12,738 nucleotides of DNA, taken from Alphaproteobacteria bacterium UBA7371 (GTDB lineage Bacteria; Pseudomonadota; Alphaproteobacteria; UBA8317). Below, one piece after another: positions 6,710 through 12,738 of the stretch. How positions within the stretch are numbered: the first letter of the stretch is position 1; every line of letters begins with the position of its first letter. The DNA lies in assembly GCA_002469865.1 (NCBI GenBank), contig DKOD01000098.1, positions 1-12,738 of the forward strand, given 5' to 3'. The notes under the pieces were generated by a model, which saw only the letters and a program-made list of their open reading frames with translations, made no database searches and was not told the DNA's origin. A program made the translations under genes and the position numbers.

Positions 6710-7903
6710 ATGCATCTTCGCACCCTAGATGATGCAGATCTTTTGGGTCGAAAGGTGCTTGTCCGTTTGGACTTGAACGTGCCGGTTAATGACCGACGGG
6801 AAATCACAGACAAGACCCGCATCAAAAGATCCGTGCCCACCCTTTTGGATATTATCCAAAAGGGTGGAATTCCCGTGGTCCTCAGCCATTTTGGCCGACC
6901 GAAGGGCAAATTTGTGGCGGGCATGTCCCTGCGGTTTTTGGCTGAAACCTTGGGTGCAGCCTGCGGGTGTAAGGTTCATTTTGCAGATGACTGCATTGGG
7001 GCTTCGGCGCAAAAAGCCGTGGCGGCAACGCAACATGGTGATATCTGCTTGTTGGAAAACACCCGCTTCTACCCGGGCGAAGAAGCCAATGATCCAGAGC
7101 ATGCTAAGGCCATGGCCCAATTGGGTGATGTTTTTGTGGCTGATGCCTTTTCTTGCGCCCATCGTGCCCATGCTTCCACTTCAGGTCTTTCGGAGCATCT
7201 GCCAACTTTTGCTGGCCGTGCCATGGAAGCGGAATTACGGGCCTTAGAAGCAGCTCTTTCCCATCCAAAACGCCCTGTCGTGGCGGTTGTTGGCGGGGCC
7301 AAAATTTCTACCAAGCTGCCTGTCTTGCGCCATTTGGTGTCCAAGGTGGATCAATTGGTCATTGGCGGTGGCATGGCCAATACGTTTTTGTTTGCCGATG
7401 GTCATGATGTTGGTGCTTCATTATGCGAAGAAGACATGACCGACATGGTGCTTGAGGTGTGCGCGCTTGCTGCCCAATCGGGCTGCGAAATTATTCTACC
7501 CCTGGATGTTCGGGTGGCTATGGAATTCAAGGCCGGTGCTGACCATCGTGATGTTGGGCTGAATGATGTTCAGCCAGACGAAATGATCCTCGATGCTGGG
7601 CCCAAAACCATCGCGCATTTGGGCGAAATTTTTGGTCAGGCTGCAACCATTTTATGGAATGGGCCACTTGGTGCCTTTGAAATTCCGCCCTTCAATGAAG
7701 CAACCGATCGCGCGGCGAACATGGCCGCCCAACGCACCCAAACAGGCCATCTGGTTTCTGTGGCTGGGGGCGGTGATACCGTCGCAGCCCTTGCCGCCAC
7801 CAATGCCGACCGAAAATTCACCTATGTCTCGACCGCAGGCGGGGCATTCTTGGAATGGCTGGAAGGAAAAACCCTTCCTGGCATTTCTATTCTTTATTCA
7901 TGA
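6710..7903 (+). CDS. pgk: Phosphoglycerate kinase
   Basis: The enzyme transfers phosphate between 1,3-bisphosphoglycerate and ADP. The protein is 397 residues, normal for bacteria. N-domain substrate motifs are 'VRLDLNVPV' (D21, N23), 'SHFGRPKGK' (59-67), 'LLENTRFYPGEEAND' (R119) and 'VADAFSCAHRAHAS'. C-domain nucleotide motifs are 'VVGGAKISTKL' (K198), 'GGGMANTFL', 'WNGPLGAFE' and 'GGGDT' (353-357), followed by the 'STAGGAFLEWLEGKTLPG' end. The gene starts 2 nt after the gap stop (TAACC-ATG) with no strong Shine-Dalgarno of its own, pointing to translational coupling. The small TTG/AAG-rich codon use resembles the neighbours, and nothing looks transferred. Confidence 0.97.
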   Translation: MHLRTLDDADLLGRKVLVRLDLNVPVNDRREITDKTRIKRSVPTLLDIIQKGGIPVVLSHFGRPKGKFVAGMSLRFLAETLGAACGCKVHFADDCIGASAQKAVAATQHGDICLLENTRFYPGEEANDPEHAKAMAQLGDVFVADAFSCAHRAHASTSGLSEHLPTFAGRAMEAELRALEAALSHPKRPVVAVVGGAKISTKLPVLRHLVSKVDQLVIGGGMANTFLFADGHDVGASLCEEDMTDMVLEVCALAAQSGCEIILPLDVRVAMEFKAGADHRDVGLNDVQPDEMILDAGPKTIAHLGEIFGQAATILWNGPLGAFEIPPFNEATDRAANMAAQRTQTGHLVSVAGGGDTVAALAATNADRKFTYVSTAGGAFLEWLEGKTLPGISILYS

Positions 7904-7922
7904 ACCAAACTAGGAAAGAACA

Positions 7923-8936
7923 ATGAACCACGAACAGCTTGCCCGAATTGCTCACAAAATCATGGCCAATGGGCGAGGCATCCTTGCTGCCGACGAGTCC
8001 ACCGGAACCATCAAAAAACGTTTTGATCAAATTAACGTGGAATCCACGGAGCAAACCAGAAACGGCTATCGTGAGATGCTATTTTCTGCGCCAGGATTTG
8101 GCGATTATATCTCTGGGGTAATCCTTTATGACGAGCAGTTTCGTGGGTTAAACCGTCATGGCGAAGGCTTGAAAGATATGATCAAAAAAGCTGACGCCGT
8201 GGCTGGCATCAAAGTTGATCAAGGCGCCAAGAACATGCCCCTCAAGCCTGGTGAAAAAATCACCGAAGGTTTGGATGGATTGCGCGAACGTTTTGCAGAA
8301 TATGCGCAGTTAGGCGCTGGCTTTGCCAAATGGCGCGCGGTGATCAACATTGCTGACCACATCCCATCGCGAGGCGCCATCCTGGCAAATGCCGAGGCAC
8401 TCGCACGCTATGCGGCACTCGCCCAAGAGGCTGGCATTGTGCCGATTGTGGAACCTGAAGTGATCATGGATGGTGCCCATAACATCGACAAATGCGAAGA
8501 GGTAACATCGGCCACCTTGCGGGCTGTTTATGAAGCATTAGCAGAGGCAAATGTATGGTTGGAAGGCACCCTCTTGAAGCCCAATATGGTGATTTCTGGA
8601 ACCGATGCACCAACCCGTGCCGGTCGGGAGGAAGTGGCCGAGCGCACATTGCGCTGCTTGAAGCGTCATGTTCCAGGCGCGGTTCCTGGCATTGTCTTCC
8701 TCTCTGGTGGTCAGACCGAAATAGAGGCCACAGAACATCTCCACATGATGAATGCAGGTCATAACAACCCATGGCCATTATCCTTCAGCTACGGCCGTGC
8801 CTTGCAACAAGCGGCCCTAAAGTCTTGGGCTGGTCTTGATGAAAATATTCCCGCTGCCCAGGCTGCCTTTGCCCATCGCGCAAAGATGAATTGGCTTGCA
8901 GCACGCGGCGAATGGTCCAAGGATCAAGAGGCCTGA
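7923..8936 (+). CDS. Fructose-bisphosphate aldolase, class I
   Basis: This is a metal-independent aldolase that splits or forms fructose-1,6-bisphosphate through a lysine Schiff base. The 337-residue protein aligns with the eukaryotic-type class I family. 'GRGILAADESTGTIKKRF' carries D24, 'FAKWRAV' carries K137, 'PIVEPEV' carries E178, and the Schiff-base lysine is K219 in 'EGTLLKPNMV'. 'FLSGGQTEIEAT' (259-270) and 'WPLSFSYGRALQ' are the C-terminal phosphate-binding segments. The C-terminus is a little shorter than in vertebrate enzymes and lacks their terminal tyrosine, as in other bacterial members. AGGA at 7912-7915 gives a good start. Its stop overlaps the start of the ThiE-like gene (TGATG). 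The context fits a glycolytic/gluconeogenic role. I leave the symbol blank because class I genes are named inconsistently. Confidence 0.95.
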   Translation: MNHEQLARIAHKIMANGRGILAADESTGTIKKRFDQINVESTEQTRNGYREMLFSAPGFGDYISGVILYDEQFRGLNRHGEGLKDMIKKADAVAGIKVDQGAKNMPLKPGEKITEGLDGLRERFAEYAQLGAGFAKWRAVINIADHIPSRGAILANAEALARYAALAQEAGIVPIVEPEVIMDGAHNIDKCEEVTSATLRAVYEALAEANVWLEGTLLKPNMVISGTDAPTRAGREEVAERTLRCLKRHVPGAVPGIVFLSGGQTEIEATEHLHMMNAGHNNPWPLSFSYGRALQQAALKSWAGLDENIPAAQAAFAHRAKMNWLAARGEWSKDQEA

Positions 8937-9466
8937 TGTCGGCCAAAAAACATCTGCCTGGCATCATTATTGATGGGCAAAAAGGGGGCTGCCAGGATGA
9001 GGCAGCCCTTTTGCTTGTGACCCAATGGGCCGAGCAAGGTCGGTTAACTGGCGTCCTTGATGCCCCAGCTGGTGATGGCTTGAATATTCTCGCCAGCCAG
9101 CATGGGGTGGCGAGAATTTGGCGCAATGCCAAAGGCCCTGATGGTGTCCTTATCTCCGATGCGGCGCAAACAAAGGAATGGCGCGGGCAGCTTGGCCAGC
9201 ATGACGTGTTGGGCGTCCAAATTGACCCCTCACGCCATCAAGGCATGCTCACGGCTGAGCAAGGTGCTGACTTTGTTTTTTTGGACATCAATGATGATGA
9301 GGCAGTTCTTGAATATGCCCAATGGTGGTGTGGCCTGATCAACCTCGCCCTGGCCGTCCCCCATAACAAAGAGCTTACACCGCAACTGCTTGCAAAAGGC
9401 TTGCCTGACCTGATCATGCTGCCGGCTGGCTTGGTCCTTGAAGTTGGTGACGTCATCGGGCGATAA
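8936..9466 (+). CDS. Degenerate ThiE/TenI-like TIM-barrel protein
   Basis: This 176-residue protein has the rhythm of thiamine phosphate synthase. 'RLTGVLDAPAGDGLNILASQ' occupies the place of the 'NDR-DLA' strand and helix, and 'GPDGVLISD' that of 'GADGVHLGQ'. 'DVLGVQIDPSRHQGMLTAEQ' followed by 'GADFVFLD' matches 'IGVS-HS---A---GADYV'. 'LALAVPHNKELTPQLLAKGL' matches the 'VAIGGI---N---L---G' segment. However, the N-terminal Q-R-K diphosphate motif, the conserved D/Q of 'VHLGQ-D' and the GG phosphate-binding turn are missing, and the barrel seems short against about 200-220 residues for ThiE. Thiamine synthesis is therefore doubtful. A ThiE-family gene between fba and efp is a recurring alphaproteobacterial context. 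The start overlaps the aldolase stop by one base, with AAGAGG just upstream. The fold assignment is inference from pattern, not alignment. Confidence 0.6.
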   Translation: MSAKKHLPGIIIDGQKGGCQDEAALLLVTQWAEQGRLTGVLDAPAGDGLNILASQHGVARIWRNAKGPDGVLISDAAQTKEWRGQLGQHDVLGVQIDPSRHQGMLTAEQGADFVFLDINDDEAVLEYAQWWCGLINLALAVPHNKELTPQLLAKGLPDLIMLPAGLVLEVGDVIGR

Positions 9467-9513
9467 GGCACAGCGTTGGGCTTAATTTTTTTAAGATATG
9501 TTGAGGAACAAAC

Positions 9514-10077
9514 ATGAAGATTAACGGCAATGAAATTCGTCCCGGCAACGTTATTTTGCATAAAGGTGATCTTTATGCAGCCGTGAAGGTGCAACATGTC
9601 AAACCAGGCAAGGGCGGTGCATTTGCCCAGGTCGAGCTTAAGAGCCTTACGGGCACAACCAAATTGAATGAGCGGTTTCGTTCTGCAGAAACAGTAGAAC
9701 GGGTTCGTCTTGAACAAAATGATTACCAATTTCTTTACGAAAGCGACGGCATGCTGGTCTTCATGGATCAGGCAAGCTATGAGCAAATTGAACTGCCAAG
9801 AGATTTTGTGGGGGAGCGCGCCCAATTCCTACAAGATGGTATGCAGGTCACGGTTGAAAGCCATGAGGGCAAGCCATTGGGAATCAGCCTACCTGCCCAA
9901 GTGGTGCTGACGGTTGAGGAAACAGAACCTGTCGTCAAAGGCCAAACCGCGGCATCCAGCTACAAGCCAGCCACCATGGATAATGGTGTCCGGGTTATGG
10001 TGCCGCCCTTCATCTCCGTTGGTGAACGGATTTCCGTTTCCACCGAGGAAATTGAATATGTGGGAAGGGCCGACTAA
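9514..10077 (+). CDS. efp: Translation elongation factor P
   Basis: EF-P binds the ribosome between the P and E sites and helps peptide-bond formation at consecutive prolines. The 187-residue protein is canonical length. It has an N-terminal KOW-like domain with the loop 'VKPGKGGAFAQVELKSLTGT'; K33 corresponds to the lysine that is beta-lysylated in Escherichia coli. Two OB domains follow, ending in 'VMVPPFISVGERISVSTEEI', the family's C-terminal signature (normally 'V--P-FI--GE-I-V-T--G-Y--R'). GAGGA at 9503-9507 gives a good start. It is 47 nt after the ThiE-like gene and 5 nt before suhB. No EpmA/EpmB modification enzyme is in the window, so modification state cannot be judged. Confidence 0.96.
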   Translation: MKINGNEIRPGNVILHKGDLYAAVKVQHVKPGKGGAFAQVELKSLTGTTKLNERFRSAETVERVRLEQNDYQFLYESDGMLVFMDQASYEQIELPRDFVGERAQFLQDGMQVTVESHEGKPLGISLPAQVVLTVEETEPVVKGQTAASSYKPATMDNGVRVMVPPFISVGERISVSTEEIEYVGRAD

Positions 10078-10082
10078 CCATC

Positions 10083-10880
10083 ATGCGCACCCCTTTGGTT
10101 AACATCATGGATCGGGCCGCCAGAAAGGCCGCCCGCAGCCTCATTCGAGACTTTAATGAACTCGAAAATTTGCAGGTTGCCCGCAAGGGTACCGCGGATT
10201 TTGTCTCCTCGGCAGATCATGCAGCCGAGCAGGCCATCAAAGAAGAACTGCTTAATGCACGGCCGCGTTTCGGCTACCTCATGGAGGAATCTGGCTCTCT
10301 AGATGGCAGTGATGCCGAGCATCGATGGATTGTTGATCCGCTTGATGGCACCACAAACTTTATCCACGGGATTCCCCATTTTTCGATTTCCATCGCGCTG
10401 GAACATAATGGACGTCTGGTATCTGGCGTTGTCTATGACCCCATCAAAGATGAACTTTTCTGGGGGGAACGGGGCAAAGGCGCCTATATGAATGATCGGC
10501 GTATGCGGGTGTCGGGGCGCAGGAATTTGGCTGAATCCCTGCTTGCCACGGGCATTCCATTTGCAGGCAGGGCGGGTCAGCAAGAGTTTTTGAAAGATGC
10601 CGCCACCTTGATGCCAGAAGTTGCCGGCATCAGGCGTTTTGGTTCTGCTGCCCTTGATTTGGCCTATGTGGCGGCTGGTCGTTATGAAGGTTTTTTTGAA
10701 CGCCACCTTTCCTATTGGGACATGGCCGCTGGGATTTTGCTCGTGCGCGAAGCCGGGGGCATCGTGACCGACATTCAAGGTGGTGGTGATGTGGTGGCAA
10801 CGGGCCATATTGCGGCGGCCAATGATGCGGTGCACCCACAATTAATAAAACTTCTCAAGCAGGCCCATTCCGTGAGATAA
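10083..10880 (+). CDS. suhB: Inositol monophosphatase family protein (SuhB-like)
   Basis: This 265-residue Mg-dependent phosphatase of the IMPase fold carries the full set of metal ligands. E69 is in 'YLMEESG', D85 and D88 with G89-T90 are in 'IVDPLDGTTNFIHG', and D213 is in 'SYWDMAAGILLVREAGG'. The family removes phosphate from myo-inositol-1-phosphate and related sugar phosphates; in Escherichia coli SuhB also takes part in rRNA antitermination. Which role applies here cannot be read from sequence. The start at 10083 is 5 nt after efp and lacks a strong Shine-Dalgarno, so it is likely coupled; ATG 10107 is possible but less likely. efp-suhB adjacency is common in alphaproteobacteria. Confidence 0.92.
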   Translation: MRTPLVNIMDRAARKAARSLIRDFNELENLQVARKGTADFVSSADHAAEQAIKEELLNARPRFGYLMEESGSLDGSDAEHRWIVDPLDGTTNFIHGIPHFSISIALEHNGRLVSGVVYDPIKDELFWGERGKGAYMNDRRMRVSGRRNLAESLLATGIPFAGRAGQQEFLKDAATLMPEVAGIRRFGSAALDLAYVAAGRYEGFFERHLSYWDMAAGILLVREAGGIVTDIQGGGDVVATGHIAAANDAVHPQLIKLLKQAHSVR

Positions 10881-10896
10881 CACGTCAGCACGACTT

Positions 10897-10902
10897 AGGG
10901 GG
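10897..10902 (+). promoter_or_regulatory. Shine-Dalgarno fixing the MotA/TolQ/ExbB-like start
   Basis: AGGGGG lies 8 nt before the ATG at 10911. Its last base is the first base of an in-frame GTG at 10902, so that GTG is an unlikely start. Confidence 0.6.
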
Positions 10903-10910
10903 TGAACCTG

Positions 10911-12062
10911 ATGACGCAAAGCGACGACAAGTTGGAACTTGCCAGACCCAACCGGGCCTTGTTGCGGATGGCCATTGGGTTGGTTGCGGTCATTATAGGC
11001 CTTGGGTTTCTGTTCCCGATACTTATGGAGATCTGGTCTGCAAATTGGGCGCTCAATAGCCTTATTTTGGTCGTGCTCATTGGGGGCATATTTTATTGCT
11101 TCATGAAGGTTTTTGAACTTCGAAAATCTGTCACATGGCTTATTAGCTTTGCAGACGAGAAGGTTAGCCAAGCACCACCATCTCTGTTGGTGCCCATGGC
11201 CAGGCTTGTGCGCTACGACCACCAAGATAGGCTCATGATCTTTCCGCATTTGGCCAAGACCGTTCTTGATTCCGTTGATGGGCGATTGGCGGAGGCGCGG
11301 GATATTTCCCGTTACACACGCAACCTTCTCGTTTTCTTGGGCCTGCTTGGGACCTTTTGGGGGCTGATCCTAACTGTTCAGGGGGTTTTGGGCGCCATTG
11401 AAAACCTAAACCTCACCGGTGATAATTTGGCTGGTGCCTTTGATGCCCTTAAATCCAACCTCAGCATCCCCATGGCAGGCATGGCAACCGCTTTTGGAAC
11501 ATCTTTAACAGGCCTTGGTGGCTCGATGATCCTAGGCTTTTTCGATCTGCAATTGGGCCGCGCCCAAAATAACTATTACAACCATATGGAAGAATGGCTC
11601 TCCGGTCAGGTTCGGATGGAATCGCAAAATCTTGGTGTTTCGGGAGGTGGCAGTTCCGCTTATCTTGAGGCTTTGGTGGAGCAAACCGCAGAAAGCCTCA
11701 ACCAAACCCGCAAGCTTCTGATTCAGATGGTTGAAGATCGTGGTGATGCAAACCGCAACCTCGCGCAACTCGCCGAAGAAGTGCATGGCTTGGGCCTCAG
11801 CATTGCCGAAGAAGGCCGTGGTTATCAGCAAAGCACCACCCAAATCCAAGAATTGCGCTATGCGCTTGAGCGCCTGCAACAGGTTCTTGTCCAGGACAAA
11901 CAGGAGGATGAAAGCATGACCGACATCCTGCGCAATATCGACCGCCGTTTGGCCAAAAACACCGAGCAACCAAGGGACATGGATGGGGTTACCGAAACCC
12001 TACGCGACGAACTTCGCCTGATGACAAAAACCCTTGCCAGCACCCTTAATGAGCGGACATAA
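10911..12062 (+). CDS. MotA/TolQ/ExbB-type proton channel subunit
   Basis: This is a 383-residue inner-membrane protein. Four hydrophobic helices are visible at about 20-41, 48-66, 137-161 and 187-213. The third has 'FLGLLGTFWGLILTVQG' and the fourth 'SIPMAGMATAFGTSLTGLGG', which are the hallmark helices of the MotA/TolQ/ExbB superfamily, where they line the proton path with a partner helix. A cytoplasmic domain lies between helices 2 and 3. After helix 4 comes a tail of about 170 residues, rich in E/Q/R/L with heptad character ('LEALVEQTAESLNQTRKLLI', 'ELRYALERLQQVLVQDKQED'). This tail is longer than in TolQ or ExbB. The ATG at 10911 is preferred. The gene lies 30 nt after suhB and 3 nt before its MotB-like partner. 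No flagellar or TonB genes are nearby; the role is probably envelope-related, but that is inference. Confidence 0.85.
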   Translation: MTQSDDKLELARPNRALLRMAIGLVAVIIGLGFLFPILMEIWSANWALNSLILVVLIGGIFYCFMKVFELRKSVTWLISFADEKVSQAPPSLLVPMARLVRYDHQDRLMIFPHLAKTVLDSVDGRLAEARDISRYTRNLLVFLGLLGTFWGLILTVQGVLGAIENLNLTGDNLAGAFDALKSNLSIPMAGMATAFGTSLTGLGGSMILGFFDLQLGRAQNNYYNHMEEWLSGQVRMESQNLGVSGGGSSAYLEALVEQTAESLNQTRKLLIQMVEDRGDANRNLAQLAEEVHGLGLSIAEEGRGYQQSTTQIQELRYALERLQQVLVQDKQEDESMTDILRNIDRRLAKNTEQPRDMDGVTETLRDELRLMTKTLASTLNERT

Positions 12063-12065
12063 ACC

Positions 12066-12738
12066 ATGGCCCGCAGGCGCCAGCATGTCGATGAGGAAAA
12101 CCAGGTTTGGCCTGGCTTTGTGGATGTACTCACCGCCATCTTATTGGTGACTGTTTTTTTGTTGGGGGTATTTCTTGCCTCTGAATTGGTTCTTACCCGC
12201 AGCCTCACCGACACACAGGAAGATTTGGAGCGGACATCCCGCGAGGCCCTGCTTCTGCAGAAGCAAGTTGGATCTCTGCGCAGCATCAAGCAACAATTGG
12301 AAGCAGAAAATGAAAAAGCCAGCCGGGATATTGGGGCCTTACGCTCTGGCATTGCGGAATTGAACCTGGTTTTGGAAGACACCAACAAAAAGAGAGAAAT
12401 GCTGACCATTGAGGTCGATAACCTAACCCAAGACCGAGAAATATTGCGCGCCCAACGGGCCAAAGATTTGGCAGCTCAAGAGAAATTGTCCGGTGATTTG
12501 GCGGAACTTACGCAATTGCGTGAAGCCGAGAAAAAAGAGCGTGACAAAATCAAAAGGGACCGAAATGCATTAGCCCTGGAGCTTGATGAATTGCGCGCCC
12601 AACGGGCCAAAGATTTGGCAGCTCAAGAGAAATTGTCCGGTGAGTTGGCAGAACTTACGCAATTGCGTGAGGCTGAGAAAAAAGAGCGTGACAAAATCAA
12701 AAGGGACCGAAATGCATTAGCCCTGGAGCTTGATGAAT
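12066..12738 (+). CDS. MotB/OmpA-like channel partner with long repeated coiled coil (3' end outside window)
   Basis: The 224 codons in the window encode a short basic N-terminus, one membrane helix at about 16-38, and then a continuous charged helix. The helix start 'WPGFVDVLTAILLVTVFLLG' matches the MotB plug/TM pattern D-x-x-T-A, placing D20 at the proton-carrying Asp of MotB (D32 in Escherichia coli). Residues 40-126 form a diverse coiled coil; from residue 127 a 49-residue unit repeats in tandem. The frame is open to the window edge. In the family a peptidoglycan-binding OmpA-like domain would follow, but none is seen here. The gene starts 3 nt after the channel subunit and is presumably coupled to it. 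The most likely arrangement is a stator-like complex anchored to the wall through a long periplasmic stalk. Confidence 0.8.
   Translation, partial: MARRRQHVDEENQVWPGFVDVLTAILLVTVFLLGVFLASELVLTRSLTDTQEDLERTSREALLLQKQVGSLRSIKQQLEAENEKASRDIGALRSGIAELNLVLEDTNKKREMLTIEVDNLTQDREILRAQRAKDLAAQEKLSGDLAELTQLREAEKKERDKIKRDRNALALELDELRAQRAKDLAAQEKLSGELAELTQLREAEKKERDKIKRDRNALALELDE
12444..12738 (+). repeat. 147-bp in-frame tandem repeat (49 residues, seven heptads)
   Basis: Copy 1 runs 12444-12590 and copy 2 runs 12591-12737; base 12738 is the first base expected of a third copy. By eye the copies differ at 4 of 147 bases: three silent changes and one Asp-to-Glu change at unit position 18. The unit starts LRAQRAKDLAAQEKLSGD and ends NALALELDE. 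Because 49 is 7 x 7, adding or removing a unit keeps both the reading frame and the heptad register of the coiled coil. Confidence 0.95.

Noticed and set aside
3698..8936. Calvin-Benson-Bassham (cbb) operon
   Set aside because: No Rubisco, phosphoribulokinase or CbbR gene is present, and the enzymes found are equally those of glycolysis, gluconeogenesis and the pentose phosphate pathway.
9481..9495. Inverted repeat CTTAA-TTTTT-TTAAG before efp
   Set aside because: An all-but-AT 5-bp stem is not a stable terminator, and no operator is known to fit; probably just the AT-rich leader of efp.
9238..9825. 195-codon minus-strand open frame across the ThiE-like/efp junction
   Set aside because: It is antisense to efp, which is certain, and the translated product shows no known motif.
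10902..10910. GTG at 10902 as the start of the MotA/TolQ/ExbB-like gene
   Set aside because: It overlaps the only good Shine-Dalgarno (AGGGGG, 10897-10902), which is ideally spaced for the ATG at 10911.
11858..12463. 201-codon minus-strand open frame opposite the MotA/MotB-like genes
   Set aside because: It gives a Ser/Arg-rich low-complexity product typical of the antisense of Glu/Leu-rich coiled-coil coding sequence; no Shine-Dalgarno or domain is seen.
10911..12738. Zorya (ZorAB) anti-phage defence system
   Set aside because: The channel core and long tails are similar in outline, but no ZorC/ZorD-type gene is in the window, the surroundings are housekeeping, and suhB-linked MotAB-like pairs are common in alphaproteobacteria. 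Not excluded, because the right side is unseen.

Overview
The window looks like chromosomal housekeeping DNA from an alphaproteobacterium of roughly 50% GC. The evidence is the order yebC-ruvC, zapA-6S RNA-5-formyl-THF cyclo-ligase, tkt-gap-pgk-fba(class I)-ThiE-like-efp-suhB, followed by a MotA/MotB-like pair. The protein sequences would fit a marine Rhodospirillales or SAR116-like lineage, but that placement is a guess. Genes are densely packed, with many start/stop overlaps. I see no tRNA, rRNA, insertion sequence, phage gene or CRISPR array.

Left part (1-3519, all minus strand). Read in transcription order: a small coiled-coil protein overlaps zapA (FtsZ-ring associated). A promoter in the last codons of zapA precedes a 6S RNA. 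Then come 5-formyltetrahydrofolate cyclo-ligase, a YmdB-family phosphodiesterase that starts on TTG, a small winged-helix protein, yebC, and the first codons of ruvC running off the left edge.

Middle part (3698-10880, plus strand). Divergently from the coiled-coil gene runs a central-carbon cluster: transketolase, glyceraldehyde-3-phosphate dehydrogenase, phosphoglycerate kinase and class I fructose-bisphosphate aldolase. These enzymes link lower glycolysis/gluconeogenesis to the non-oxidative pentose phosphate pathway. They are followed by a ThiE-like protein whose catalytic motifs look eroded, elongation factor P, and an inositol monophosphatase-family (SuhB) enzyme.

Right part (10911-12738, plus strand). 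A four-helix MotA/TolQ/ExbB-type channel subunit with a long cytoplasmic tail is followed by a one-helix MotB-like partner carrying the expected channel aspartate (D20). The partner contains a long coiled coil built from a nearly perfect 147-bp (49-residue, exactly seven heptads) tandem repeat. The window ends one base into what would be a third copy, so the array length and the C-terminal domain are unseen. This pair is the most unusual item here; the rest is conventional, with the ThiE-like protein and the well-formed 6S RNA locus as secondary points of interest.
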